From Microbacterium sp. RU33B (lineage in GTDB: Bacteria; Actinomycetota; Actinomycetes; Actinomycetales; Microbacteriaceae): a DNA stretch of 64,000 nt. The position numbers were made by a program, and so were the translations under genes. Below are positions 39,415 to 48,823 of this stretch, one piece after another; position 1 is the first letter of the stretch; each line of letters opens with the position of its first letter. Location: the NCBI RefSeq assembly GCF_900155915.1, contig NZ_FTPO01000002.1, forward strand, positions 682,001 through 746,000, in the 5' to 3' direction. The notes beneath the pieces are model-generated. The model was not told where the DNA came from. It did no database searches and saw only the letters and a list, made by a program, of their open reading frames with translations.

Positions 39415-40613
39415 TGGCACGAGGACGCATGTACCACGACGTCGCGATCGTCGCGATGGGCTGCACGGCCTTCCGCGACCACTGGGACCGCTCCGCCGAC
39501 GACCTCCTGGTCGACGCGGTGCAGGACTGCTTCGGATCGACGTCCGCCCTCGGCCTCGACGATGTCGACGCGTTCTGGGTCGGCACGCAGGGCTCGGGCA
39601 TGTCGGGGCAGACCCTCGCCCGCCCGCTGCGGTTGACCGGCAAGCCCGTCACCCGCGTCGAGAACTACTGCGCGACGGGTTCGGAGGCGTTCCGAAACGC
39701 GGTGTTCGCCGTCGCCTCGGGCGCCTACGACGTCGTGATGGCGGCGGGCGTGGAGAAGCTCAAGGACAGCTCGCAGGCGGGCCTCTCGGCGGTGTACCCC
39801 CCGGCCGACGGCACCGACGTGGACTGGACGGCCCCGGCGGCGTTCTCCCTGCTCGTGCCCGCCTACCGCGCGGCGCACGGCGTCAGCGAGTCGGATCTTC
39901 GGTCGGCGCTGACGAAGGTCGCGATGAAGAACCACGCCAACGGTGCGCTCAACACCCGCGCCCAGTTCCAGAAGGCCGTCACGGCCGCCGCCGTGGAAGG
40001 CGCGCCGAAGGTCGCCGGCGTGCTCGGCACCCTCGACTGCTCCGGCGTCTCCGATGGCGCGGCCGTGGCCATCATCGTCCGGGCGGAGGACGCCCATCTG
40101 TACACGGATCGGCCGATCTACCTGCGCGGCATGTCGTTCATCGCAGGATCCGGAGCAGGACTCGCGGCAGACTCCTACGACTTCACGACGTTCCCCGAGG
40201 TGGCCGAGGCCGCACGCCAGGCGTACGAGCAGGCGGGGGTGACCGATCCCCGTGCCGAGATCTCCCTCGCCGAGGTGCACGACTGCTTCACGCCGACCGA
40301 GATCGTGCTCATGGAGGACCTCGGGTTCTCCGAGAGGGGTCACGGGTGGCGCGACGTGCTCGACGGCGTCTACGACCTCGGCGGAGACCTCCCCGTCAAC
40401 ACCGACGGAGGTCTCAAGTCGTTCGGGCATCCGATCGGCGCGACCGGTCTGCGGATGATCTACGAGTGCTTCCTGCAGCTGCGCGGCGAGGCCGGTCCGA
40501 GACAGGTCGCCGACGCCCGCCTCGCGCTGGCGCAGAACCTCGGAGGACAGCCGGGCTCGTGCGTCGCGTTCGTCGCCGTCCTCGGAACCGAACTGCAGGA
40601 GAGGGAGTCATGA
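39414..40613 (+). CDS. Thiolase / lipid-transfer-protein-type acetyl-CoA acyltransferase
   Basis: A 399-residue thiolase of the SCP-x/Ltp type. The nucleophile is Cys86 in VENYCATGSEAF. The HDC box is EVHDCFTPTE, and the C-terminal SFGHPIGATGLRM holds the second active-site His. It would cleave a 3-oxoacyl-CoA with CoA, releasing acetyl- or propionyl-CoA. Ltp-type enzymes can instead act as aldol lyases when paired with DUF35 proteins, and such a protein is encoded just upstream. Both neighbours overlap it. Confidence 0.92.
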   Translation: MARGRMYHDVAIVAMGCTAFRDHWDRSADDLLVDAVQDCFGSTSALGLDDVDAFWVGTQGSGMSGQTLARPLRLTGKPVTRVENYCATGSEAFRNAVFAVASGAYDVVMAAGVEKLKDSSQAGLSAVYPPADGTDVDWTAPAAFSLLVPAYRAAHGVSESDLRSALTKVAMKNHANGALNTRAQFQKAVTAAAVEGAPKVAGVLGTLDCSGVSDGAAVAIIVRAEDAHLYTDRPIYLRGMSFIAGSGAGLAADSYDFTTFPEVAEAARQAYEQAGVTDPRAEISLAEVHDCFTPTEIVLMEDLGFSERGHGWRDVLDGVYDLGGDLPVNTDGGLKSFGHPIGATGLRMIYECFLQLRGEAGPRQVADARLALAQNLGGQPGSCVAFVAVLGTELQERES

Positions 40614-41518
40614 CCGATCGAGTGAGCTTCGACGGCCGCGTCGCGATCGTCACGGGAGCGGGCGGGGGGATCGGGCGCGCGGAGGCCCTCACGCTGGCCG
40701 CGCACGGAGCGCGCGTGGTGGTCAACGACATCGGAGGCGACGTCACGGGTCGAGGAGGCTCGGGTGCGGCGCAGGCCGTCGTCGACGAGATCGTCGCCGC
40801 GGGCGGCGTTGCCGTCGCCTCCCGCGCGTCCGTCACCACGCCCGAGGGCGGTCGTGAGCTCGTCGACGCGGCGGTCGAGGCGTTCGGCGGCGTCGACGCC
40901 GTGATCCACAACGCCGGCATCCTCCGCGACCGCACGTTCGGAAAGCTCTCGGATGCCGACGTGGCCGACGTCATGGACGTCCACCTCCTCGGCGCGTTCA
41001 ACGTGCTGCGGCCGGCCTGGCCGCACCTCGCGGCCGGCGGCAGCGGCCGGATCGTCCTCACGAGCTCGTCGTCGGGTCTGCTCGGCAACTTCGGACAGTC
41101 GAACTACGGTGCCGCGAAGACCGGGCTCGTGGGGCTCATGAACGTGCTCGCTCTCGAGGGCGCGCGCAGCGGCATCCTGGTCAACACGATCGCGCCCACG
41201 GCGGCGACCCGCATGACCGACGGTCTGCTCGGCGAGCTCGCCGACCGCTTCGACCCGCGGCACGTCGCGTCGGTCGCGACGTTCCTGGCATCGTCGCAGT
41301 GCGCGCTCGACCGTCACATCCTCAGCGTCGGCGGAGGACGCGTCGCCCGCTTCTTCATCGGCGTCACGCCCGGGTGGTACGGCGGGGCGGATCCGGCGAC
41401 ACCCGACGACATTGTGGGCGCCCTCGACGAGATCGTGTCTCTGGACGACTTCATCGTGCCCGTCGGCGGCGCCGACGAGGTCGCCCTCATCCACCGCGTC
41501 ATCACCCAGGGGGAGTGA
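40610..41518 (+). CDS. SDR-family (3R)-hydroxyacyl-CoA dehydrogenase-like enzyme
   Basis: A 302-residue short-chain dehydrogenase. The cofactor motif is TGAGGGIGRAEA, the NAG motif VIHNAGI, and the catalytic Ser and Tyr-x3-Lys are in LTSSSSGLLGNFGQSNYGAAK. It resembles the dehydrogenase half of peroxisomal multifunctional enzyme 2 (17-beta-HSD4), including the VVNDIGGDVTGRGGS insert. The ~60-residue C-terminal extension is also like that group. It fits oxidation of 3-hydroxyacyl-CoA, directly before thiolytic cleavage. Overlaps the thiolase stop by 4 bp. Confidence 0.92.
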   Translation: MTDRVSFDGRVAIVTGAGGGIGRAEALTLAAHGARVVVNDIGGDVTGRGGSGAAQAVVDEIVAAGGVAVASRASVTTPEGGRELVDAAVEAFGGVDAVIHNAGILRDRTFGKLSDADVADVMDVHLLGAFNVLRPAWPHLAAGGSGRIVLTSSSSGLLGNFGQSNYGAAKTGLVGLMNVLALEGARSGILVNTIAPTAATRMTDGLLGELADRFDPRHVASVATFLASSQCALDRHILSVGGGRVARFFIGVTPGWYGGADPATPDDIVGALDEIVSLDDFIVPVGGADEVALIHRVITQGE

Positions 41519-41520
41519 GC

Positions 41521-42024
41521 ATGCCCGTCAGCGAAGTGCACCACGTCGCCGTCACGGTCTCGGATGTCGATCGTGCCGCCGACTTCTACGAGCAGGGGCT
41601 CGGATACCGAAAGACCCTGCGGACGGATGTCGGCGGTCCGGGCATCGAGGGTCCGCTCGGACTGCCGGAGGGCACGACGGGAAAGGTGCAGTACCTGCAG
41701 GGACCGAGTCAGATCGGCCAGCTCGAGCTCATCGAGTGGAACGGCACGAAGGTGCGCACCGCGACCGGCGGCCACCTCGAGCTCGGCACGTTCCTGCTGA
41801 GCTTCCAGGTGCCCGAAGCAGAAATGGACGAGCTCCACGATCGGCTGGCCGGTCTGGGCGCCGACTGCCTCGGGCGGCCGCAGCGCGTGCTGCTGGAGAA
41901 CTACGGCTACCTGACGGCCTTCGCGGCGCGCGATCTCGACGGCAATCTGCTCGAGTTCGTGGCGCTGCCGACCAAGGAGCAGATCCAGGCGTATCGCCGG
42001 GGTGAAGCCCGTGGCGACGAGTAA
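41521..42024 (+). CDS. VOC-family (glyoxalase-like) protein
   Basis: A 167-residue single-chain VOC protein with the module start EVHHVAVTVSDVDRAADFYEQGLGYRK (motif, ~4-30) and end DLDGNLLEFVALP. His and Glu at the expected first and last metal positions (HHVAV, LLEFV) suggest a metal site, unlike the two-domain VOC protein at 31221. Possible roles include epimerase (methylmalonyl-CoA epimerase fold) or C-C cleavage. The start is the ATG at 41521, 2 bp after the SDR stop. Its stop lies inside the next gene. Confidence 0.85.
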   Translation: MPVSEVHHVAVTVSDVDRAADFYEQGLGYRKTLRTDVGGPGIEGPLGLPEGTTGKVQYLQGPSQIGQLELIEWNGTKVRTATGGHLELGTFLLSFQVPEAEMDELHDRLAGLGADCLGRPQRVLLENYGYLTAFAARDLDGNLLEFVALPTKEQIQAYRRGEARGDE

Positions 42025-43528
42025 CTTCTCCGAGACCCTGCGGCGCCAGACGCTCCGGCGCGGCGACCGCGAGGCGCTCGTCGACGGCGATCGGCGATGG
42101 ACCTACGCCGAGCTCGACGCCGACGTCGACCGCCACGCGGCGGCGCTGCGCGCAGTCGGAGTCGAGGCGGACGCCCTCGTCGGGGTGCTCGGCCGCAATT
42201 CGGCGACGTTCGTCATCGAGCTGCTCGCGCTCGCCCGTCTCGGCGCGGTCTCGGTGCCTCTCAACTGGCGACTCCACGAGCAGGAGCAGGCTTACGTCGT
42301 CTCGCGCGCGGGCATCTCGGGCCTGCTGTACGACGACGAGTTCGCAGACATCGCGGCCTCGGTGGCCGCCGTGACCTCCGTGCGCCTGCTCGTCGCGCAC
42401 GGCCAGGAGCGCGTGCACGGCGGCTTCGTGCTCGCCGAGATGCTCGCGGAGGTTCCGCGAGGCATCCGGGTGCCCGACGTCGAGCGCGAGGCCGACGACC
42501 TGCACCGGCTCCTCTTCACGTCGGGCACGACGGCGCATCCCAAGGGCGTCATGCACACGTGCGGCAACATCGCGGCGAACCACGTCGGCCAGGTGCTCGA
42601 GCTCGAGCTCACGCAGGACGACCGCATCCTCGTCTCGGCGCCGCTCTTCCATGTGAGCGGGCTCGAGGCGCCCGGCCTCGCGACGTTCGTCGCCGGCGGG
42701 ACCCTCGTGCTCACGACGAGCTTCCAGCCCGCCGACATCGCGCGGATCGCCGAGAGCGAGCGCATCACGGGCATGGTGCTCGCCGCGCAGATCCTGTTCG
42801 GAATGCTCGACCTCGACCCCGCCCCCGACCTCTCGGCGCTGCGATACCTGCTGTTCGCCGGTGTCGCCCCCGCGGTGCGGCAGCGCGTCAAGGCCCTCCT
42901 GCCCCATGTGCGGCTCGTCGACACGTTCGGGATGACCGAGCTGTGCAACGGCGTGGCCTACCTCGACGCCGCGCACGAGCAGTCCAAGCTCGGCGCGCTC
43001 GGCGCCGCGTTCCCCGGGGTGCAGCTGCGGATCGTGGACGCCGACTTCCGCGAGGTCGGCCCCGACGTCGAGGGCGAGCTCGTCGTGCGCGGGGCGAAGG
43101 TGTCGCCGGGCTATTGGCGCGACGAGGAGGCGACGCGCCGGGCCTGGCGCGACGGCTGGTTCGTGACCGGCGACGTCGCCCGCATCGATGCGGACGGCTA
43201 CCTCTGGTTCGTCGACCGCCGCGCGAACCTCATCAAGTCGGGCGGCGAGAACATCGCCAGCGCCGAGGTCGAGCGGATCCTCGCCCAGCATCCCGGAGTC
43301 GCGGAGGTCGCCGTGATCGGCGTGCCCGACCCTCGGTGGGATGAAGTGCCGGAGGCGTTCATCGTCGCCCGCACCGAGCTCACCGTTGACGAGCTGCGAC
43401 GCCACTGCCTCGACCACCTCGCGAAGTTCAAGGTGCCGGCGCACTTCGCGTTCGTCGACTCCCTCCCGCGAAACGACTCCGGGAAGGTCCTCAAGAAGGC
43501 GCTGCGCGAACAGGAGCCGGTGCGATGA
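42002..43528 (+). CDS. Acyl-CoA synthetase (AMP-forming)
   Basis: A 508-residue ANL-superfamily ligase. The P-loop LLFTSGTTAHPKGVMHT, A5 motif DTFGMTEL, A7 TGDVARIDADGYLWFVDR and the catalytic Lys near the C-terminus (DSGKVLKKAL) are present. It activates a carboxylic acid to its CoA ester. The GTG at 42002 overlaps the VOC gene by 23 bp; an alternative GTG at 42011 would shorten it by three residues. Followed by a paralogous ligase with a 4-bp overlap. Confidence 0.93.
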   Translation: MKPVATSNFSETLRRQTLRRGDREALVDGDRRWTYAELDADVDRHAAALRAVGVEADALVGVLGRNSATFVIELLALARLGAVSVPLNWRLHEQEQAYVVSRAGISGLLYDDEFADIAASVAAVTSVRLLVAHGQERVHGGFVLAEMLAEVPRGIRVPDVEREADDLHRLLFTSGTTAHPKGVMHTCGNIAANHVGQVLELELTQDDRILVSAPLFHVSGLEAPGLATFVAGGTLVLTTSFQPADIARIAESERITGMVLAAQILFGMLDLDPAPDLSALRYLLFAGVAPAVRQRVKALLPHVRLVDTFGMTELCNGVAYLDAAHEQSKLGALGAAFPGVQLRIVDADFREVGPDVEGELVVRGAKVSPGYWRDEEATRRAWRDGWFVTGDVARIDADGYLWFVDRRANLIKSGGENIASAEVERILAQHPGVAEVAVIGVPDPRWDEVPEAFIVARTELTVDELRRHCLDHLAKFKVPAHFAFVDSLPRNDSGKVLKKALREQEPVR

Positions 43529-45069
43529 CGGCCAATCTCGCCCGGACCATCGATCTGCACGCCATCCGCTTCGCCGATCGGGCGGCGCTCGTCGCCGGCG
43601 ACCGCACGTGGACGTACCGCGAGCTCGCCCGCGACGTCGACGCGCTGGCCTCGGCGCTCGCCGACGACGGGATCGGAGCCGCTCAGCGCATCGCCGTCGT
43701 CGCCGACAACGTGCCCGAGTTCCTGATCCTCAATCTCGCGCTGAGCAAGCTCGGCGCCGTGTCGGTTCCGCTGAACTACCGGCTCACGGCGGCCGAGCTC
43801 CGCCACCTCCTGACGCACGCCCGCGTCGACGGGGTGGCGGTGTCGGCGCCGTACGCCGCCGTCGTGGGGGAGGCTCTGGAGCAGCTGGCGATCGACCGCC
43901 GGTACGCGCTCGAGGAGATCGGCGAGCCGTGGCAGTCGGTGCCGGCCCTCATCGCCTCGCACCGGGGTCGGGTCCAGCCGACCGCGTCCGTCGAGCCCGA
44001 CACGCTCCAGCGGATCATCTACACGTCGGGCACGACGAGTCTCCCCAAGGGCGTGCTGCTGACCCACGGCAACGTGAACGCCAACATGCACGCGCAGATC
44101 GTCGAGATGGGGCTGCGGCCGGGGGACAGCATCCTGAACTTCGCCCCGCTGTACCACGTGGGCGGCACCGACCTCCCCGGGTACGCCATCTGGCACGTGG
44201 GCGGCACGATGGTGCTCCTGCGCCGCGCCGACCCCGAAGGCATCGTGTCGGCCATCCTCGCCCACGGCGTGACCGGCATGGTGATCCCGGCGACGGTGCT
44301 CGACATGATCCGGCGGCTCGAGGCGAGCACGCGCCTGGCGGAGTCGCACGTGCGCTGGCTGCTCTTCTCGCAGGTGACGCCGGCGCTCTTCCGCACGGCC
44401 CGCGCGCTGTTCCCGAATGCGCGCCTCATCGAGGGCTACGGCCTGACCGAGACGTGCGGCGGACTCACCTACCTCGACGAGGCGCACATGGAGTCCAAGC
44501 AGGGGTCGGTCGGGCTGCCGCTGCCCTGGGTGGAGGTGCGGGTCGTCGACGCCGACGGTGCCGATGCTCCGACCGGCCAATCAGGGGAGATCGTGGCCCA
44601 GGGCCCCAAAGTCAGTCACGGCTACCTCGACGACCCCGAGGCGACCGCCCGCGCGTTCCGCAACGGCTGGTTCCACACGGGCGACGTGGGGTATCTCGAC
44701 GCCGACGGGTACCTGACCGTGCAGGACCGGCTGAAGGACATGATCCGCAGCGGGGCCGAGAACATCGCGAGCGCCGAGGTGGAGCACGTGCTCGCCGATC
44801 ATCCCGACGTGCTCGCCGTGGCCGTCGTGGGGGCGCCCGACCCGCAGTGGCAGGAGGTCCCCGTCGCCTTCGTGGTCGCGCGACCCGGCTTCGACCCCGC
44901 GTCGCTCGTGGAGTCCGCGGGCACGCGGCTCGCCCGCTTCAAGCTGCCCAAGGCGGTCTACGTCGTCGAGGAGTTCCCGACCAACCCCTCGGGCAAGGTC
45001 CTCAAGCGCGAGCTGCGGCTGCTGCGCGAAACCCTCGAGCCGGCGTGGGAGTACGTCCCGCGCGGCTGA
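43525..45069 (+). CDS. Acyl-CoA synthetase (AMP-forming)
   Basis: A 514-residue ligase with P-loop RIIYTSGTTSLPKGVLLTHGN, EGYGLTETCGG, HTGDVGYLDADGYLTVQDR and terminal NPSGKVLKREL. It is similar in layout to the preceding ligase but clearly diverged, so the two probably activate different intermediates. It is the last gene of the operon that starts with the ABC importer, and its stop lies only 11 bp from the convergent MBL gene. Confidence 0.93.
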   Translation: MTANLARTIDLHAIRFADRAALVAGDRTWTYRELARDVDALASALADDGIGAAQRIAVVADNVPEFLILNLALSKLGAVSVPLNYRLTAAELRHLLTHARVDGVAVSAPYAAVVGEALEQLAIDRRYALEEIGEPWQSVPALIASHRGRVQPTASVEPDTLQRIIYTSGTTSLPKGVLLTHGNVNANMHAQIVEMGLRPGDSILNFAPLYHVGGTDLPGYAIWHVGGTMVLLRRADPEGIVSAILAHGVTGMVIPATVLDMIRRLEASTRLAESHVRWLLFSQVTPALFRTARALFPNARLIEGYGLTETCGGLTYLDEAHMESKQGSVGLPLPWVEVRVVDADGADAPTGQSGEIVAQGPKVSHGYLDDPEATARAFRNGWFHTGDVGYLDADGYLTVQDRLKDMIRSGAENIASAEVEHVLADHPDVLAVAVVGAPDPQWQEVPVAFVVARPGFDPASLVESAGTRLARFKLPKAVYVVEEFPTNPSGKVLKRELRLLRETLEPAWEYVPRG

Positions 45070-45080
45070 GGTCGACTCCC

Positions 45081-46052
45081 TCAGCGATCGATGCTCTGGA
45101 GGAGCGCGAGCGTCTGCATGAGCGCGAAGCGCCGGGTTCCGACGCCCATCTCCGCCCACGGCTTCGCCCACGTCAGCTGCGGGGCAGCCTCCCAGGCCGT
45201 GGCCCCCGACGACGCGACGCGTGCGGCGTCGGCGAGCTCGCGGGAATGCTGGGCGATGAGCTCGGAGGCGCGCTCGGCCGGATCGAGGTAGGGGTACTGG
45301 TGGGCCGGGCAGGCGATCGCGGCGCCCAGGTCGCGGATGCGCGCGAGCGAGTCGAGCAGGTCGCGCACGGGGGCGTCGTCCGGCCGGCTCGGGAGCGTGA
45401 GCTGCACAGGTCCCTCCGGCATCATCGTGTCGCCGGTGAACACGACGTCGTGCACGGCGTACACGCGATGGCCCCATGTGTGGCCGGGGGTCCGCACCGC
45501 TCGGATGACCACGTCGCCGTACACGAGGTCCTCGTCGTCGTCGAGCACGAGGTCGGCGCGGAGCGACTCCGGATGCCGCGCGATCGTGAGCGCCGACCGG
45601 TACATGTCGTCGACGGTGGCCTCGGGCGCCCCGCTCAGCGCGAGCGCGCGCGAGAGCTGGTCGAGGAACCCCCCGCGCTCGGCGTGCTGGTGGGCGAAGT
45701 CGTCTTCGCGGTCGATCGCGATCGTCGCAGCGGAGACCTCGCGGATCCGCTCCGCCAGCCCCACGTGGTCGGGGTGGTTGTGGGTCAGCAGGACGGCGCG
45801 CACGGACTCGACCGGATGCCCGATCCCGTCGAGCCGCTCGACGAGCGCGTCCCAGCATCCGGAGGTGTCGTACGCCGCGTCGATCAGGACCGGTCCTACC
45901 GGCGTCTCCACGACGTGGATGGTCACGGAGCGGAGCGCGCTGTCGACCAGGGGGATCGGCAGCGACCACACGCCGTCGCGGATGCGCCGCACGGGCGGGA
46001 CCTCTTTCGAGCGATAGGCGAGGGCGAGATCGTCGTGCAGAGGGGTGGACAT
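45081..46052 (-). CDS. Metallo-beta-lactamase-fold hydrolase
   Basis: A 323-residue protein with the HxHxDH metal motif in LLTHNHPDHVGL. Further metal ligands are in RTPGHTWGHRVY and FTGDTMMP, and in CPAHQYPY. These indicate a binuclear Zn hydrolase of the glyoxalase II/lactonase class. A lactone or CoA-thioester substrate would fit the pathway, but is not shown. The ATG at 46052 has GGGAAG 7 nt upstream and is preferred; an ATG at 46067 is the alternative. Divergent from the ligase at 46120; operator D lies between. Confidence 0.88.
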   Translation of the reverse strand: MSTPLHDDLALAYRSKEVPPVRRIRDGVWSLPIPLVDSALRSVTIHVVETPVGPVLIDAAYDTSGCWDALVERLDGIGHPVESVRAVLLTHNHPDHVGLAERIREVSAATIAIDREDDFAHQHAERGGFLDQLSRALALSGAPEATVDDMYRSALTIARHPESLRADLVLDDDEDLVYGDVVIRAVRTPGHTWGHRVYAVHDVVFTGDTMMPEGPVQLTLPSRPDDAPVRDLLDSLARIRDLGAAIACPAHQYPYLDPAERASELIAQHSRELADAARVASSGATAWEAAPQLTWAKPWAEMGVGTRRFALMQTLALLQSIDR

Positions 46053-46083
46053 CGGTGCGCTTCCCATCTAGTTTGGGTACAAC

Positions 46084-46101
46084 ATACCGAATGGTCGGAA
46101 T
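46084..46101 (+). promoter_or_regulatory. Operator D of the TetR regulon (MBL / CoA ligase-ACAD)
   Basis: ATACCGAATGGTCGGAAT sits in the 67-bp space between the divergent MBL gene and the CoA ligase, so it may control both. Its left half ATACCGA matches the consensus best, with AAC just before it extending the palindrome. Confidence 0.85.
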
Positions 46102-46119
46102 TACTGACAATGGAGTCCG

Positions 46120-47676
46120 ATGATTGACCACAAGACCGGGTTTCGGCTTTGGGCCGTCTCCGATCCCGATCAGTGCGCCATCGTGTCCGCGGACGACACG
46201 TCGTGCACGTACGGCGAGCTCTTCGCCGACGTCAACCGCATCTCGCACGGTCTCGCCGCGCGCGGAATCCGCCAGGGCGACACGATCGCCTGCGTCATGA
46301 CGAACAGCGTCGGGATGATCGCGCTGTACCTGGCCGTCATGCAGTCGGGCCTCTACCTCGTCACCCTCAACTACCACCTGACCGAGTCCGAGATCGCGTA
46401 CATCGTCGGCGACAGCGACGCGAAGCTCGTCGTGTGCTCCGAGCGGGTGGAGGGCACCGTCCGATCGGTCGCCGACTCGCTCGGGATCGACCTCGTCGTC
46501 GACCGCCCGTCGGCCTCGGGCGACGTGCTCCACGACCTCACGCACGGGATGCCGTCCCACGACGTCGCCGCCCCGACGGCCGGCTCGCTCATGATGTACA
46601 CGTCGGGCACCACGGGCAAGCCCAAGGGCGTGAAGCGCCCCCTGAGCGGGATGGACGCCGACACCGGCGCGCTCACCTATGTGTGGCTCTTCCAGGAGTT
46701 CGGCATGGAGCGCGAGGCCTTCTCGGCCTGGCTCGTCTCCGCCCCCCTGTACCACTCCGCGAACATCACCCCGGCGATGGGCGCCCTCCACGCGGGGGGA
46801 ACGCTCGTCCTCATGGACGGCTGGACGCCGGAGGGGTTCCTCCGCCGGGTGCAGGAGCGTCGGGTGAGCGGATCGAGCATGGTGCCCACGCACTTCTACC
46901 GGCTGCTCCAGCTCCCGGTCGAGGTGCGGGAGTCGTTCGACGTCTCGTCGCTGCGCTACATCATCCACGGCGCCGCCCCGTGCCCACCCGATGTGAAGCG
47001 GCGCATCCTCGAGTGGTTCGGTCCCGTGGTCTACGAGTACTACGGATCGACCGAGGTGGGCACAACGATCGCGCGCCCGCTGGAGTGGCTCGCCCATCCC
47101 GGCACGGTGGGGCGGCCCGCCTCCATCTCGACGCTCAAGATCCTCGACGCCGACGGCGAAGAGGTGCCCACCGGCGAGACGGGCATCGTCTACATGCGCC
47201 AGGGCACCGATCGCATGGAGTACCACAAGGACCCCACGAAGACCGATGGCTCGCGTCGGGGAGACCTGCTCACCGTGTGGGATGTCGGACACGTCGACGC
47301 CGACGGATTCCTCTACATCACCGGACGCGCGGCGGAACTCATCCTCGTGGGCGGCGTGAACGTCTACCCGGCCGAGATCGAGGCCGCGCTGCTGGAGCAT
47401 CCCGCGGTGGCCGACGTGGGCGTGCTCGGCGAGCGTCACGACGAGTACGGCGAGGTGCCCGTCGCGCACATCGCGCTGTCGGAGCGCGCGTCGTCGCCCG
47501 ACGTCGTGGCGGAGCTGCGCGCGCACGTGGAGGCGCGGCTGGCCAAGCCCAAGAGGCCCGTGCACTACGTCATCCACGAATCCCTGCCGCGCGACCCGAA
47601 CGGCAAGCTCTACAAGACCAAGCTCGCCGGCACCGAGACCGCGCAGACCTCAGGAGGCGCCCATGGACTTCGATGA
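46120..47676 (+). CDS. Acyl-CoA synthetase (AMP-forming)
   Basis: A 518-residue ANL ligase: P-loop LMMYTSGTTGKPKGVKRPL, EYYGSTEVG, VWDVGHVDADGFLYITGR and C-terminal DPNGKLYKTKL. The N-terminal half resembles FadD-type ligases found with paired acyl-CoA dehydrogenases in steroid and side-chain catabolism. It is the first gene after operator D and overlaps the dehydrogenase gene by 14 bp. The substrate is probably a cyclic or branched acid; inferred. Confidence 0.93.
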   Translation: MIDHKTGFRLWAVSDPDQCAIVSADDTSCTYGELFADVNRISHGLAARGIRQGDTIACVMTNSVGMIALYLAVMQSGLYLVTLNYHLTESEIAYIVGDSDAKLVVCSERVEGTVRSVADSLGIDLVVDRPSASGDVLHDLTHGMPSHDVAAPTAGSLMMYTSGTTGKPKGVKRPLSGMDADTGALTYVWLFQEFGMEREAFSAWLVSAPLYHSANITPAMGALHAGGTLVLMDGWTPEGFLRRVQERRVSGSSMVPTHFYRLLQLPVEVRESFDVSSLRYIIHGAAPCPPDVKRRILEWFGPVVYEYYGSTEVGTTIARPLEWLAHPGTVGRPASISTLKILDADGEEVPTGETGIVYMRQGTDRMEYHKDPTKTDGSRRGDLLTVWDVGHVDADGFLYITGRAAELILVGGVNVYPAEIEAALLEHPAVADVGVLGERHDEYGEVPVAHIALSERASSPDVVAELRAHVEARLAKPKRPVHYVIHESLPRDPNGKLYKTKLAGTETAQTSGGAHGLR

Positions 47677-48814
47677 CAGCCCCGACGACAAGGCCTTCCG
47701 GCGCGAGGTCGGCGCGTGGCTCGACACCGCGCTCGCCGACGTCCCCGATCAGGAGGAGCTCGCCCACTCCGAGCGCGAACACTGGTCGCGCGTCTGGCAG
47801 GAGCGCCTGTGCGAGGGGTCGTGGGCCGGACTCTCGTGGCCGGTCGAGCACGGCGGTCGAGGGATGGATGCGCTCGCCCAGGCGATCTTCAACGAGGAGG
47901 CCGCCGTCCGCGGCGCTCCCTACCCTCTGAACGGCGTCGGCATGATGCTCGCCGGACCCACCATCATCGCGCACGGTGACGACGCCCAGAAGGCGCGGTA
48001 CCTCCCGGGAATCCTGCAGGGGTCGACCTACTGGTGCCAGGGATTCAGCGAGCCCGGATCGGGCTCCGATCTCGCGAGCCTGCGGACCGCGGCCGTGAAG
48101 GTCGACGGCGGGTGGGTCATCAACGGCTCCAAGATCTGGACCTCCAACGCGCACAACGCGAGCATGTGCCTGCTTCTCGCCCGCACCGATGCGACCGCCG
48201 ACAAGCACGCCGGCATCTCGTACTTCCTCGCGCCGATGGATCGCTTCACCGTGCGGCCGCTCGTCATGATCAACGGCGACACCGAGTTCAACGAGATGTT
48301 CCTCGACGACGTCTTCGTCCCCGATGAGGACGTCCTCGGCGGCGTCGGCAACGGGTGGAAGGTCGCTCTCACGACGCTCGCCTTCGAGCGCGGCTCGATG
48401 GCGCTCAACCTGTGGGTCTGGGCACGCCAGGCCGTCGACCGCTTGATCGACATCGCCGTGGAGCGCGGGATGGCCGACGACGAGGCCTTCCTCGACGCCG
48501 TCGGGGCGCTCGACTGCGATGCGGAGGCCGTGCGGATCGGCTCGATGCGGATGGTCGCCGAGAGTCGCAGCGGCGGAGTCCCGGGGCCTGAGACGTCGGC
48601 GCTGAAGAGTCTGTGGGCGGGTGTCGTGCAGAACGCGAACCGGCTCGCGGTGCAGATCGACGACGGCGGCGGCGTTCTGCTGGACGGCGACGGGGCGGGC
48701 CCGCGCATGCGGCGCTACCTGCGCGCCCGCGCCCACACGATCGAAGGCGGCTCGGAAGAGGTCCAGAAGTCCATCCTCGCGGAGAGGGTGCTCGGGCTGC
48801 CCCGCTCGCGCTAG
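47663..48814 (+). CDS. Acyl-CoA dehydrogenase, catalytic subunit of a probable heteromer
   Basis: A 383-residue flavoprotein dehydrogenase. The FAD/substrate segment WCQGFSEPGSGSDLASL and a KIWTSNAH strand are typical. The C-terminal THTIEGGSEEVQ-like segment (HTIEGGSEEVQKSI) supplies the candidate catalytic Glu (YEGT position). It is directly followed by a second, shorter dehydrogenase that lacks this residue. Such adjacent pairs form alpha2beta2 enzymes in actinobacterial sterol degradation (ChsE1-ChsE2 type). Starts within the ligase gene end. Confidence 0.92.
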   Translation: MDFDDSPDDKAFRREVGAWLDTALADVPDQEELAHSEREHWSRVWQERLCEGSWAGLSWPVEHGGRGMDALAQAIFNEEAAVRGAPYPLNGVGMMLAGPTIIAHGDDAQKARYLPGILQGSTYWCQGFSEPGSGSDLASLRTAAVKVDGGWVINGSKIWTSNAHNASMCLLLARTDATADKHAGISYFLAPMDRFTVRPLVMINGDTEFNEMFLDDVFVPDEDVLGGVGNGWKVALTTLAFERGSMALNLWVWARQAVDRLIDIAVERGMADDEAFLDAVGALDCDAEAVRIGSMRMVAESRSGGVPGPETSALKSLWAGVVQNANRLAVQIDDGGGVLLDGDGAGPRMRRYLRARAHTIEGGSEEVQKSILAERVLGLPRSR

Positions 48815-48823
48815 GAGGAGAAC

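Noticed and set aside
38035-45069. A polyketide or other secondary-metabolite biosynthesis cluster
   Set aside because: Thiolase-fold and ligase genes could suggest it, but there is no carrier protein, ketosynthase with active Cys, or tailoring context; importer, ACAD, hydratase and thiolase point to catabolism.
44581-47577. Very long open frames antisense to real genes (for example 998 codons here, and similar ones at 730-3165, 8619-11546 and 13403-16399)
   Set aside because: They are Arg/Ala/Gly-rich, have no recognisable domains, cross several well-supported genes and arise from GC-rich third-position bias.
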